From NCBI GenBank assembly GCA_940671915.1, contig CALNVZ010003434.1, positions 19,021,226-19,085,225 on the forward strand: DNA of 64,000 nt, read 5' to 3'. Below the pieces are notes generated by a model. The model made no database searches and was not told the DNA's origin. It saw nothing but the letters and a program-made list of their open reading frames with translations. The position numbers and the translations under genes were made by a program. Within the stretch, counting starts at the first letter, position 1. Every line of letters starts with the position of its first letter. Positions 35,267-45,907 of this stretch are shown one piece after another. This DNA is from Paracentrotus lividus (Eukaryota; Echinodermata; Echinoidea; Camarodonta; Echinidae).

Positions 35267-35514
35267 TGGCGACTACACAGTCACCAGATCCAACAACAAC
35301 AACGCCAGCGCCAACAACAACACCAGAGCCCACAACATCGACGCCAGAGCCTACAACGCCGACGCCGGAGCCTACAACGCCGACGCCGGAGCCTACAACG
35401 CCGGCACCAGAGCCCACAACAACACCACAACCCACTACGACACCTGCAACAACTCCGGGCAATGATACAAGTATTATTATAATTCCAATATTTTTATGGT
35501 CCATCATCTTTTAA
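35267..35514 (+). CDS. Alternative last exon: Thr/Pro stalk plus GPI-type tail, copy 2 (clean)
   Basis: The acceptor AATCTCAG opens a phase-1 exon that joins exon 14 in frame through a split GTG codon, as every other exon here does. It encodes VATTQSPDP, then repeats of TTPTPEP and PEPTT that form a mucin-like stalk likely to be O-glycosylated. The end is ATTPGNDTS plus a 13-residue hydrophobic tail and TAA. Small residues followed by a short hydrophobic C-terminus with no cytoplasmic tail resemble a GPI-attachment signal, with the likely attachment site around Gly-Asn-Asp. AATAAA lies at 35542-35547, suiting a terminal exon. The pyrimidine tract is weak, consistent with optional use. The alternative is a decayed exon with a chance open frame, which I think less likely. 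Confidence 0.7.
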
Positions 35515-35541
35515 GAAACATATCATTTGTTTGTTTTAATG

Positions 35542-35547
35542 AATAAA
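35542..35547 (+). terminator. Polyadenylation signal of the alternative last exon
   Basis: Canonical AATAAA 27 bases after the end of the stop codon. The same hexamer is at 29968-29973 in the other assembly copy. Confidence 0.6.
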
Positions 35548-35752
35548 AACTTATTCCCACGTTGGTTTTCGTCAGTTCATGTTTGAATATCCGGTACATG
35601 TGTTGACTTTAACGTTATATACTCCCTTATCATGTATTCTCCTTCAGAAAGTGCACATAATGTACGATAGAAATATTATACGAATTAATACCTTAACGAA
35701 ATTCCCACTAACATTGCTTATTCCCCTTTCCCGTAACATTAACTACACTGTT

Positions 35753-36741
35753 CGTCATAAAGGTGGAATATTTTTTCTGGTTCAAGCGACATTATCTTGC
35801 TCCGTTATTAATTTCTTGAATGTGTTTGTCATCGCTTTCACTTTCTGGGATCCTGGGTATATCTTGGACGTTCCCTCAACCCTTCCCGGGGATTTTTTTT
35901 CAAAAAAGTTTGTCACTCCCAGAAGATGGCCATTTTCGTCATTTTTTTCTTATTTTTGGGGCCCTTTTTTGTTCACGCGACCCACCAAGGCCCCCTCAGT
36001 CCTACCCCAAGGAAACACGTCTGAGGTGGAGATTTGTTATTGTTCTTTAAATTAAATCTAGATTTATGGTTACAGGCTCGACTCTTTTGTCTAGGGGAGG
36101 GGTCAAAATTTATTTTTATTGGGGTTCAACATTCATTTTATTCATGTTTACACCATTGAAATTTCTATCTTCCCTAAATTGTATTGTAAAATCTCAACCA
36201 AACATAAATCACAAAAAAAATATTATCAATAATGACTATTTACAGCCTTGTCATCAAGGCTAAACAAAATTTAAGGGGGAAATTATGATATTTAAGGGTT
36301 AAAGGTGGTTTTTAATTTTTTTTTTTTTTTTTCAGCATAGAGATGGAATAAAATATTCCGAATTTTTACCAATCTCGTTTTTTACTTCAACCCCTCCCCT
36401 AGACAAGAGACCTTAGCCTGTCCCAGGAAATATAGATTTAACTTAAAGAACAATATAAAACAGTACACCTCAGTCGCGTTTCCTGGGGGTAGGACTGAGG
36501 GGGGCTTGGTCGGCCGGGAAAACAAAAAGGGGCCCCAAAATGAGAAAAAATGACAAAAATGGGCATCACGGGGGTTGACAAAACTTTTTTGGAAAAAGGT
36601 CCACGTGAAGGGTTGGGAGAATGTCCAAGATATAGCCAGAGTCCCAAAAAGTAAAAGCAAGGACAAACATATTCAAGAAATTAAAGTCAAAGCAAAATCA
36701 TGTTGCTATAGCGGCAAAAAAATATTCCACCTTTATGACGG
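35753..36741. mobile_element. Foldback element in intron 14, second assembly copy
   Basis: Same element as 30179-31141; here the homopolymer runs are longer and probably more accurate. Confidence 0.75.
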
Positions 36742-37478
36742 ACAGTGTATTAACACTTGATCATTGGAAATATGTTTAAATGTCTAACAATTTTTGAAAA
36801 AGTCGTCCACAAATATATTTAAAAAGTATGTGTATCACGTATAGACAAACAACGCCCCCTAATATTCTCCTCTGATTTACACCATTCCTCTGGTGCCTCA
36901 AATTAATGTGACATCCATAGGGTTAATTGATTATCAATATATGAAAAGAACAAGGGTAATTAGAAGCAAAACACCGCTTCTACACACACAAAAAAAAAAG
37001 ACAAACGGGGCTTCACCCTGCTAATAGTGACGTAGTGACATAGTGTTTATAATCCTAAACTCTCTTTCATCAAAAGTATCATAATTGTGTTGTTTTTTTT
37101 TAGGTCTTTTCAATGATGTTTATTATATATAGTTATACAAAAATTGATGCGTGTAGGCTGTATCATCATATCAATAGTTATATTATTATAATTTATTATT
37201 TATTAAACACAGGTAGTAACTTCATTTATTTATAACTTGCCTTGCATAAACTGATGTTATTATTAGCTCCTTGCTAAAGGGCAGTAGTACCATCATTATT
37301 GAAGCTACATGTATGATTCAGCCAGGAATCAAACCCATCATTCATGAGTTGAATTTCCTTCTGTTTTTAAAAAAAATCATATGTCAACTACTTTCTATGC
37401 AATACATGTATATGGTGAAATGTTGCAGTTTTGTTTCACGTAATCTGTCTTCCAATTTCCATTTTTTTCCCCCATTAG

Positions 37479-37571
37479 CATGCAGAGATGGCATGCATTG
37501 TGTAAATGGACGTTGCCTGGACGGATTATGCGTCTGTGATCCCGGTTTCGAAGGAAATTACTGTGAATCGG
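37479..37571 (+). CDS. EGF-repeat membrane protein, exon 15 (EGF 16)
   Basis: A compact 93-base phase 1-1 exon (CCCCATTAG, donor GTAATA). It encodes a short EGF domain of the CRDGMHCVNGRC, CVCDPGFEGNYC type. All six cysteines are present, but the middle loop is very short (LDGL) and there is no O-fucose or hydroxylation site, so it belongs to a different EGF subgroup from exons 1-14. Copy 1 of the duplicated block stops just before this exon. Confidence 0.92.
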
Positions 37572-37692
37572 GTAATAACCACTAGTATAGTGTTACATTA
37601 GGCTTTTTTAAAAACATTGAATCTCTCCCCCAAAATATCAAGTTTATCAAATTAATACTTGATTATTGAGATAATTTCATCAACCTCCATTA

Positions 37693-37947
37693 ATGCGGCG
37701 GTCACAACTCGCCGTACCATCGACGTGCAACTCCCTACGATGGATTTCGTAGAAAATTCGAGTGCAGCGGAGGTACCTTGCAGGTACAATGCATGTATGA
37801 CGTGCAGGAAGTTTTTACAATACCCTTACTACAGAAACGCAGGAATCGCAAAGGTTGACCCAGGACCTGTGCGTGCATTGTATATGTAACGCAGGCTACG
37901 TCGATGGCACGTGCCCCATAGCATACGACGAGTTGTGACCGCCGCAT
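37693..37947. mobile_element. M1 MITE, copy 2 (reverse orientation)
   Basis: Inverted ends ATGCGGCGGTCACAACTCG as at 2294-2546. The interior matches that copy when reverse-complemented, for example GCAACTCCCTACGA and GTTGACCCAGGACCTGTG. Confidence 0.85.
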
Positions 37948-38203
37948 AAGATATAACTTGGAAAATAAAATGTTTTTTTCTCTCACATATCCTACATGAA
38001 ATTGGTACATAGTGTCCATTTGTAAAGATATCAACAAAAGATGGGTTTTCAGAAAAAGCCTGTGTTTTGGTAACAATCAAATATTAAAAGTTATAGGTTT
38101 GATAAATCATTATTTGTTTAGACTCACAGTAATTTATTTTCTTATTTCTGTCTTATGGGCATTGCTGTCTTATGGGCTTGCTGTAGTGGGTTTTCATTCT
38201 CTT

Positions 38204-38262
<59 letters not shown>

Positions 38263-38701
38263 CTTGTCCTTTCTTGTGTTCTTTTGCTTTGCTTTTTTCA
38301 CAATCTATTCTCTTCCGTGACCTTCTCTCTATTATAATTTGTATTAACTGTGTCCCTCCGCCTCAAAACCAACTATATAAATAATCAATAGAACAACAGA
38401 GCAAATGGCAGGCGAAGCAGGCCTTCTGCTTAGGAAAGCATTGATACCTTTTATTCCAACGGGATATTTAACTGAGTTGAACTTCACTAAACTACAATTT
38501 CTTAATATCACAAGAAAGCATGAAATCTCTAGTTTCAGGAAACACATAAAGCTAAAATATGAGTTCTAGGGACTCTCTCTCTCTCGCTCTCTTCATCTCT
38601 CAATCTCTCTGTAATTTTCCCCTTCCTCTCTCTTCTTTACCATTCTCTCTCCTTCACTCTTGATAATGCATCAAATGTTCCTTTCATTGAATAATTCCCA
38701 G
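37948..38701 (+). other. Rest of intron 15
   Basis: Holds a long T run at about 38207-38259 and a CT-rich microsatellite around 38574-38660 before exon 16; no coding signal. Confidence 0.65.
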
Positions 38702-38815
38702 ACATTGATGAGTGCCAGAACAACCCATGTGAGAACGATGGTTCTTGCGTCAATCTCGTGGCCGGTTTTGCGTGTAACTGCAAAAGTGGATACACAGGTA
38801 TCCGGTGTACTGAGG
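38702..38815 (+). CDS. EGF-repeat membrane protein, exon 16 (calcium-binding EGF 17)
   Basis: A 114-base phase 1-1 exon (ATTCCCAG, donor GTACGT). It encodes a calcium-binding EGF domain: DIDEC at the start supplies Ca2+ ligands, and [10 protein letters not shown] fits the Asn/Asp beta-hydroxylation pattern C-x-D/N-x4-F/Y-x-C. Calcium binding at this point would stiffen the link between the EGF array and the membrane anchor. It is the only clear cbEGF in the window. Confidence 0.94.
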
Positions 38816-39704
38816 GTACGTACCATGGCGAAGGGTCATATGGCACTGAAGGGGCATTTGATGATAGGTCAATTTGAAAGAGTGCTTGTGTTACATTGGA
38901 ATTTGATTACAAACAAAATGAATGTTGTATCAAACTCCAATAATAAAAGTAAATTTTTGGTATTCCACTTCTTTGTATTTATAGTTCATGTAATACATTA
39001 AATGGCCCCCTTTCACAATGATATTTCTACGTAAATCAAGATTTAAGACATGTAAAACACATCATATTAAAAAATTTCATGCATTTATCGATCTTTGTCC
39101 AATTCCAAGGGAATTGCTTTAGCATCCTGTCAGCCATCAAAACACACTTATATCATTCCACCTGGGTGGTGAGAATCAATGTACATAAATTGCCTTACCC
39201 TACTACAAGTCCCATGCCGAACATGATACAGTTTTTAATTACAATCTCAGTAAGAATTGTTTTTGTTTTTTTATAAGGGGCTAGGTATGGCCTTCTTCTA
39301 GTTAAAATGCTATCAGTCACACATTGCATGTTACACATTGACAGCGTTTTGGCTTGAGAAAGTTCATAGGTGTGGACGAAAGCTAGACCCTTCTACAAAA
39401 AAGAGGTTGGTAGAAGCTTGAACTTTCTTCTTATTTTTTGTAGAAGGGGGTAGGTATGGCCTTTTTTAAGCCAAAATGCTATCAGTCACTCTTTGCACGC
39501 TGCACATTGATAGCATTTTGACTAATAGAATTTTGGCTTTAGAAAGTTCATAGGTGTGGACGAAAGCTAACCCTTTCTACAAAAAAGAGAATGGTAAAAG
39601 CTTGAAATTTCTTAGTCTTTAATCAACCCAAACCGATGAAAGTTTTCTTTGTTTACAATCCTTTTATTTGCTTTTCTCATCTCATTTTCATTTCTCATGA
39701 TCAG
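38816..39704 (+). other. Intron 16 with a local tandem duplication
   Basis: Two direct copies of about 155-170 bases (39275-39428 and 39443-39611) share AAAATGCTATCAGTCAC and AAAGTTCATAGGTGTGGACG; they are diverged and non-coding. Confidence 0.7.
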
Positions 39705-39865
39705 GATCAGGAAATACCATTCCCAGTAGAGGCGACACCCTAATACCAGTCTGGTGGATCGTCATCATCGCTGTGATCGCCCTCCTCATCGTCATTCTTC
39801 TCTTTATTGTGGCGTGTACATGTAATCTGAGCAGCCCACCTAGCGATAAAGAACCACTGGCATAA
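39705..39865 (+). CDS. EGF-repeat membrane protein, exon 17 (transmembrane helix, tail, stop)
   Basis: Phase-1 last exon after ATGATCAG, stop TAA at 39863-39865. It encodes a short juxtamembrane piece (GSGNTIPSRGDTLIPV), a helix of about 25 hydrophobic residues starting WWIVIIAVIALL, then a cytoplasmic tail of about 17 residues (CTCNLSSPPSDKEPLA). The protein is thus a type I membrane protein with an EGF-array ectodomain and almost no signalling tail; the CTC cysteines just inside the membrane could be palmitoylated. A second acceptor six bases downstream (GATCAG) would drop Gly-Ser. Confidence 0.93.
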
Positions 39866-42000
39866 AAAAAAAGTTTATATCTGCTTGGTCTAATAATGGT
39901 TGGTCCAGTTCTCCGATTGCCTGAATACCACATGGGCCAAACACATATGGTCTATTTACAATTTGGTCTAGGTTCTCCTGTGTCTAATACATATTTTGTC
40001 CGATTCTCACTTGGTCTAAGGACCACTTGGTCCCATTGCCTATTCGTCTAATAACATTTTCTTATAATTCCCAAATGAATATTGGTCTATTACGAGGATG
40101 TTACAGGGATTGATGTTATTAGACCGATTGGACACGAGACCAAATAGGAACGAGATGGAATGGTAAATAGGCAAAGTGGTAATTACACAAAAAGATAATT
40201 GGGCAAAATTATGAAATGGAATTAGACAAAGAGGGTTTAGACAATGCATTTGCCCCCCCCCCCCTCTCCAAAAACCACCAAAAAAACTGTTAAACATTTT
40301 TTAAGGGATACGACCCCAAGAGCTTGTCATGTAGAGAACACTGTTCAATTTCTCTTCGCTTCACCTACACTTTCCAAAACACTACCATATCTGTACAAAT
40401 GCAGTCATCTAATTTATATGTACTAAAAAATTACATTCAATATGGTCGTAGTATCCCTGATCGTATCCCTTCCACAAATGTGTTCCTACCTTTCTGGGGA
40501 AAAAAAAAACGAATCAAAAAATTTGTATAAGGCTTTTGACGAGTTCCGAGTCTTCTTTCCTGAGTGACCCCAAAGATACCTAAAAATTTTAAACATTATC
40601 TTTTGAAATCAAATGGAGATATTGTTTTGTTTAAGTAACAGCTAATAGTTATTTTATATCCAAAACTTGAGATACCCACCCATCTAGGGTGGTTCTAACA
40701 TATTTGTATTTATACTTGTTGGAGAAGTAATGATCAAATTATTTCCTTGTTCTTAGTAATGTTCACATTATTTCCTTGCTCTTAGTAATGTTCACATTAT
40801 TTCCTTGCTCTTTAATCTACTGTTTAAACTTTCATACATAGATCATATGAGCACTTACATGTATAAAGGCCTGTATGAAGTGTCCTATAAATGCAATTAT
40901 TCTTTTTATTATTAATTCTTGATTTGCTTAAATATTGCATAACTTTCTGACAAGCAAGTTTCTTTTAGTGGTAGAAAAAAAGTAAATTGAGAGAACACCG
41001 GTTAAGTATGTCTTGGATGTATTAAATTTACTCACAAATGTGTACAACCGTGTTCATTACTTGTTATACAGTATGATAGGACAGCAGATTTTTAAGAAAA
41101 ATGAAAACATTGTGGATAATAAGCAATTTGCCTCTTCATATCAGTCTGCTAACAGATGAAAAAAAAACAACCCTCAATCAGATTTGAAAAGAGCTAAATT
41201 GAGGTGGACGATTTATAATATTCTAGGTAGACTGTTACATCAAATTTGTTTTGATATATTTTTAGTCTTTCATTCGTTATGTACATGTATATTATATAAG
41301 TGACTGTATATTATATAAGTGACTTTTCAACTGAAATGGTGTAATTACTGATACGTGATTTATCTTTTTAACCATTTTAAAAAACCTTTTTAACCAAATT
41401 TTTAAGGATCACAGAATATGACAGAAACAAAGAATCACTCGTGACTTGCAAGCTGTATTGTCTTGACGTTTGCTCTATGTTACAGTAAATGGAATTGAAC
41501 ATGATCTCCTTGCATTCCATATATTAGTTTGCAGATTTTGTTGAAAATTAATGTCTTTCAATTTGAGAATGTTTATTGTTAATCCTACAATCTATGCAAT
41601 GAATGAAGTAATCCAAAGTCTTTCATGTAGGATGTTCATATTCCCTCCAGGGTGAAAAATCATGAAGCAAGCCAAATAACATTGGTCTAACTGTCTCACA
41701 TACTAGACGTTTTATGCAAATCATTGTTCCACCAAGTGGCCCAAGAGCAATTTTTTAGACAGACAGAAACACCTTTTGAGAAAATCATGTTTTCTATTAC
41801 AATTTTTTTTTTCAGTAGACGTTTATTTTGAGGGAAAGTATGAAATCGAATATATTCCTTGATTTTTTCAATTCATTTTGAAAGAATTTTATAGTACAAA
41901 TTTATATGAAATACATTGTAGATGTTTGATCAAAAATCAGATCAGAGAGCAAATTTCATCTCCCTCTCAACCTTCTACAAGTACATGACATTTTATGACA
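39866..42000 (+). other. 3' untranslated region and downstream flank of the EGF gene
   Basis: No coding. The first 350 bases repeat TTGGTCTA/TAGACCAA-like motifs in both orientations (39886-40240). A triplicated TTATTTCCTTG(T/C)TCTTAGTAATGTTCACA-type repeat, each unit about 31 bases, lies at 40729-40815. I cannot fix the poly(A) site. Confidence 0.5.
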
Positions 42001-42203
42001 TACTGTATAAGTGGTTATTTTCGCGATGACTTTATTTTCGCGAATTTCGCGAGTTGGTAATCGCGAAAATTTCAACTTTAGTACAAGGCTATTTATAGTA
42101 ATGAAGTTATCACCAAAATCGCGAAATTTTGCTCCCGCGAATTTCCCCAACTAGTCCAAAATCGCGAAAATATCTGGACGCGAAAATATTGGCTTATACA
42201 GTA
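42001..42203. mobile_element. TTTTCGCG-rich MITE, copy 1
   Basis: About 200 bases with inverted ends TACTGTATAAG and CTTATACAGTA and many TTCGCG/CGCGAA motifs. Near-identical copy at 44916-45113 in a NOC4L intron. Confidence 0.88.
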
Positions 42204-44641
42204 GTGCAGATGCGTAAATTATAAAATATAAACAATAGACAGATTGCTGAATGTAGGAAATATGATTGCTTTGAATTCATTTTAATCATATAGTGGTTTA
42301 ACATTAAAGCATGTAGTCTTCTTTGTTAAGGATGTTTGTATTTGCTTTTTCATATGCTTACCAAAATTATATTTGCCTAAGATACCCATACATTTATTGC
42401 ATTGATAATTTCTATTGTAAGAAATTAGAAATAAAATAATTTTTTAAAGATGTATTTACAAAATGTACAACCACAAGTAGGTTTTGTATTCTGAAATCAT
42501 ATTTTGTAATAAGAGCTGTAAATATGCATTCAAAAAGATTGACACATAATTATTGACTCATGGAGAACGTTTCCATCTTCTTCTTTTTTCTGGGTTTTTG
42601 TAATGTTTCTCAAACTTTTCAATGAGATTGAATGTAGAATTGTTTTCCTTTTCTCTCTCTGTCTCATTCTTTTAGTGTCACTTTATATCCAATCTCTCTC
42701 TATCATTTTTTTTCTCTCTCTCTCTCTCTCTCACTCTTACTTTGCCTATATTTTCCCCTACGTCATTTTTGTTTAAAAGCACAACAGACAAGTAATATTT
42801 TTGAAAAGACACTATTCTGCCAAGTTGTACTAAATCATTTTGCTGCCATTTAATATTTGTATTAAGAAATATGTTAATAAAGGCATACACTGTATAATAA
42901 AAAGGAATTTGACACAATGAATTCTAACATAAAATAATCTCTTTTTAATGAGGATATTTTAATGGAAATAATTTGAATAAATCGCATTCTTGGGTTTTAA
43001 AAGACACGTTTCTCCTGTCTTTTCTATTTGTCATATTTGATACTTGTATGGACATAACCACAAAGTAAATATATACCACAGTTCTTGTAGCGTATAATAA
43101 AAATCATAAAAACAAGGTTGCTTTGGGGAATTTGCATGTTAAAATCATTTGGTCCCCCAATAATCAAATTTATTTCAGCAATCATGTAACAATTTTTAGC
43201 CCTACATGTAAGTAGAATTTATGAAGTATATATTCTTTTTAACTTTCAGGCTAATCAGAGGGAATATTATGATGAGAAATTGATTTCTTTGTAATTTAGA
43301 GAAAGCATTTACCAGACACATTAGAAAAGACTAGCAAAAAATGAAACAAAAGCTAAAGAACAAGCTGCATTAAGTGATCTATGTTTGGATATAGAGTGTA
43401 TATGTGGGCCACATTCCACAAAACATTATTAGGTAAATATTTGGCGACATAATAATAATAGACATTTTAATTCTTACAGTCCACTCCCATTATGAGGTAC
43501 TTGGGACCACGCCAATTACCTCATTAGAACATAATCTTGTTCTACTTAAAGCAAAAGTCACAACTGGCCGTACATGTGCTTTGTGCACCTCTCCACGCCT
43601 GATTTTGCAGTACATTTAAAAACAAATTTTTTAAGATGCAAAGGCAGGTGGCAGAGTACCATAAGCTTTTTGCAGGCAAGGTAATAGAAGCTTTCCTGCA
43701 GCAATATCACAAACCTAGGAATCATAGATGTTGGTCTTTAGGCCACATGTGTGCCCTGTAGCTTATGATAACTTGTGACCACTGCATAGCACATAGCACC
43801 TGGTTGAAAATGGGATCAGAAAAACTTTTTCTTTATAACAAAATCCTGTATCCACACTTGTTATAATGGGAGTGGAATGTATTATAAAATGTTTCATTTT
43901 TATTTTGAAGTTGTGACGAATGTGTGACATGCTGTCCAGGATGCTGGATGTTTGGACATTATTTAAAAAGCAAACCTTTATCATGGAGCTCTTACAAAGC
44001 TTAAAGTTTTTCCTGCATCACATATAAGTGTTTAGACTTGCAATCAATAATATCTTGACCTACATATATCACATTTAACCACATTACTCTTGGATCTAAT
44101 CAGATTGTCCTCCCACATGGTGATCTCATCTACTTTCACCTAATTCTAAAGTGGTTCTTGAGACATCATCATAGTAGGGCCAGTACCGGGAGTTTCCCCT
44201 AGTGAGCTCTGGGACCCTTGACCTTCGACTTTATACGTGCATGAACTCCAAAGTATATTCAGAGTATCTTCCAAAGGTGATACAGACTAACGTCACATTC
44301 GAACTTTATATTTCTGGTGGTTTTTAAGATAACGCGGGAATGATGAAACATGCCTCTACCACCAACTTTGGGCGGAGACATAAAACCCTCATAATCATTT
44401 AACTTCAATGTTCACCATTTCCATGACAACAAACACCAATATTGATATTCCCACAATCATCTAGCTTTTATGCTCGATTTTAACATGACAGGATACCAAA
44501 CCCCAATAAACATATCATATATGTTTAAATATATATGTTCATATGCTTATGTTACCATAAATGGGGAAGCAAATGATTATATCTCCTATAATTCTTTACT
44601 TGACAAACATTGTTACCATGGTGAGGGATGCAGTCTTCAGA
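42204..44641. other. Intergenic region between convergent genes
   Basis: Between the EGF gene (+) and NOC4L (-). AT-rich, with a CT microsatellite at 42690-42736 and a worn M1 MITE at 43551-43789. The 3' untranslated regions of both genes must end in here or nearby. No third gene seen. Confidence 0.6.
43551..43789. mobile_element. Degenerate M1 MITE, copy 3
   Basis: The ends GTCACAACTGGCCGTACATG and ACTTGTGACCACTGCAT are worn versions of the M1 inverted repeats; the interior keeps the spacing but little identity. Confidence 0.55.
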
Positions 44642-44758
44642 TCAAAATTCCCAGAACCTGGCTTCAAACATGTCCTGACCTCCTCCAAGTAGACCTTTAG
44701 CTTTTTCAAACTCCAATGGCATCGTCTTCATCTTCTTCTTGGTTTCCTTGGTGACCAT
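44642..44758 (-). CDS. NOC4L: NOC4L last exon
   Basis: Reading leftward from acceptor CTCTTTAG, phase 0: MVTKETKKKMKTMPLEF, ending ...FWEF and TGA at 44644-44642. It matches the lysine-rich segment and PLEF of the vertebrate NOC4L C-terminus. NOC4 binds NOP14 and Emg1-type factors in the nucleolus and is needed for 18S rRNA processing and 40S export. The ATG at the start of the exon is an internal methionine, not an initiation site. Confidence 0.9.
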   Translation of the reverse strand: MVTKETKKKMKTMPLEFEKAKGLLGGGQDMFEARFWEF

Positions 44759-44915
44759 CTAAAGAGATGAAACAGCAAACATTGTATTAATTCATTCAAC
44801 ATCTAAAATGGACCATTGGCCTGAATTGTCAAGGTAATCTGTATTTCCATAGACATTCATTTTTTATTTTGTTTTAATCCATTTCAAAACTTAATCATTA
44901 TGTATAATAGAAATT

Positions 44916-45113
44916 TACTGTATAAGTAGTTATTTTCGCGGTGACTTTATTTCGCGAATTTCGCAAGTCGGTCACTGCGGAAAATTTCTACCTCGGTACA
45001 AGGCTATTTATAGTAATGAAGTCATCACCAAAAACGTGAAATTTTGCTCTCGCAAATTTCCCCAACTAGTCCAAAATCGCGAAAATATCTGGAAAATATT
45101 GAATTATACAGTA
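44916..45113. mobile_element. TTTTCGCG-rich MITE, copy 2
   Basis: Same ends and interior as 42001-42203, same orientation, lying in the last intron of NOC4L. The pair brackets the NOC4L 3' end. Confidence 0.88.
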
Positions 45114-45369
45114 AACTACAGTTTAAACATCTTGCTGAGATATGCAACAAATAAGCTTATTTTATTTTGGGAAGATAACGAAAGGGTTATGCTGCATATC
45201 TCATTTTAAAAATTAACAAGAAAATTTGCTCTAAATGTACATAAATAAAACATGTACCCATTTTAGTTACAGGTGAAAAAATTTTGCTATTTACTAATTA
45301 ATAAGTGTGTTGGAGATTCTCTTTCTGGGACAGTATTTCCAATCCAGGTCATTGAAAGAGTCAACCTAC

Positions 45370-45566
45370 CTCTGGTATCGTGAGGTCTAGATAATCAGCC
45401 AGGTCCCACTCCACCTTGGGGAAAGGTTTCTCAATGTTTGAAGCACTCCTGGACACCCCAGGATCATAGTGTGATTTTAATGTCTGGATCTCCCACAAGG
45501 AACTCTCAAGGGCATTGCACTTGGACGGGTCAGGCTCATCCATCTTGTAAGGATCTTCAGAAAGTT
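45370..45566 (-). CDS. NOC4L: NOC4L penultimate exon
   Basis: A 197-base exon, entering in phase 1 (acceptor AATCTCCAG) and leaving in phase 0 (donor GTAGGT). Encodes ELSEDPYKMDEPDPSKCNALESSLWEIQTLKSHYDPGVSRSA and on to DLTIPE. NALESSLWE and HYxPxVS are signature strings of the NOC4 branch of the CBF/Mak21 family, close to the C-terminus. Two decayed copies lie just upstream (45619-45731, 45785-45907). Confidence 0.96.
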
Positions 45567-45618
45567 CTGGAGATTAAAAAACATAAGTTGTTCATTTAAT
45601 AAAGGTTTAGTCAATCTT

Positions 45619-45731
45619 TGACACACCAGGGTCATAGTGTGACTTTAATGTCTGGATCTCAGAAAAGGAACTACAAAGGGCGTTGCACTTGGACGGGTCA
45701 GGATCACTTATCTAAGGATCTTCAGACAACT
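45619..45731 (-). pseudogene. Decayed copy 1 of the NOC4L penultimate exon
   Basis: Matches the 5' part of the 45370-45566 exon, with its acceptor side, up to the codons for DPGV; the 3' half and donor are missing. A deletion turns the TAC-AAG pair of the parent into an in-frame TAG, so it cannot code. Part of a local tandem duplication. Confidence 0.85.
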
Positions 45732-45784
45732 CTGGAGAAAGAAAAAACAATGGTTATTCAGCGTACTAACGGTTTAAATGAATC

Positions 45785-45907
45785 TTTGGCACACAAGGGT
45801 CAGTGTGATTTTAATGTCTGAATCTCCCAAAAGGAACTATCAAGGGCGTTATACTTGGACGTGACGGGTTCATCCATCTTGTAAGGATCTTCAGTCTTCA
45901 GACAGTT
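45785..45907 (-). pseudogene. Decayed copy 2 of the NOC4L penultimate exon
   Basis: A second, more worn copy of the same segment. Its acceptor AG has become AT, an internal TCTTCAG is duplicated, and there are small indels in the coding part. Together with copy 1 it gives a three-unit tandem array with a period of about 165 bases. Confidence 0.85.

Larger units (their letters stand above)
31901..37461 (+). repeat. Duplicated block, copy 2 (probable contig overlap)
   Basis: Second version of 26165-31873. Small deletions relative to copy 1 are dense from 31901 to about 35000 and then become rare, the mirror image of copy 1. It runs on without a break into exon 15, so this copy is the one attached to the rest of the gene. 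Confidence 0.9.
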
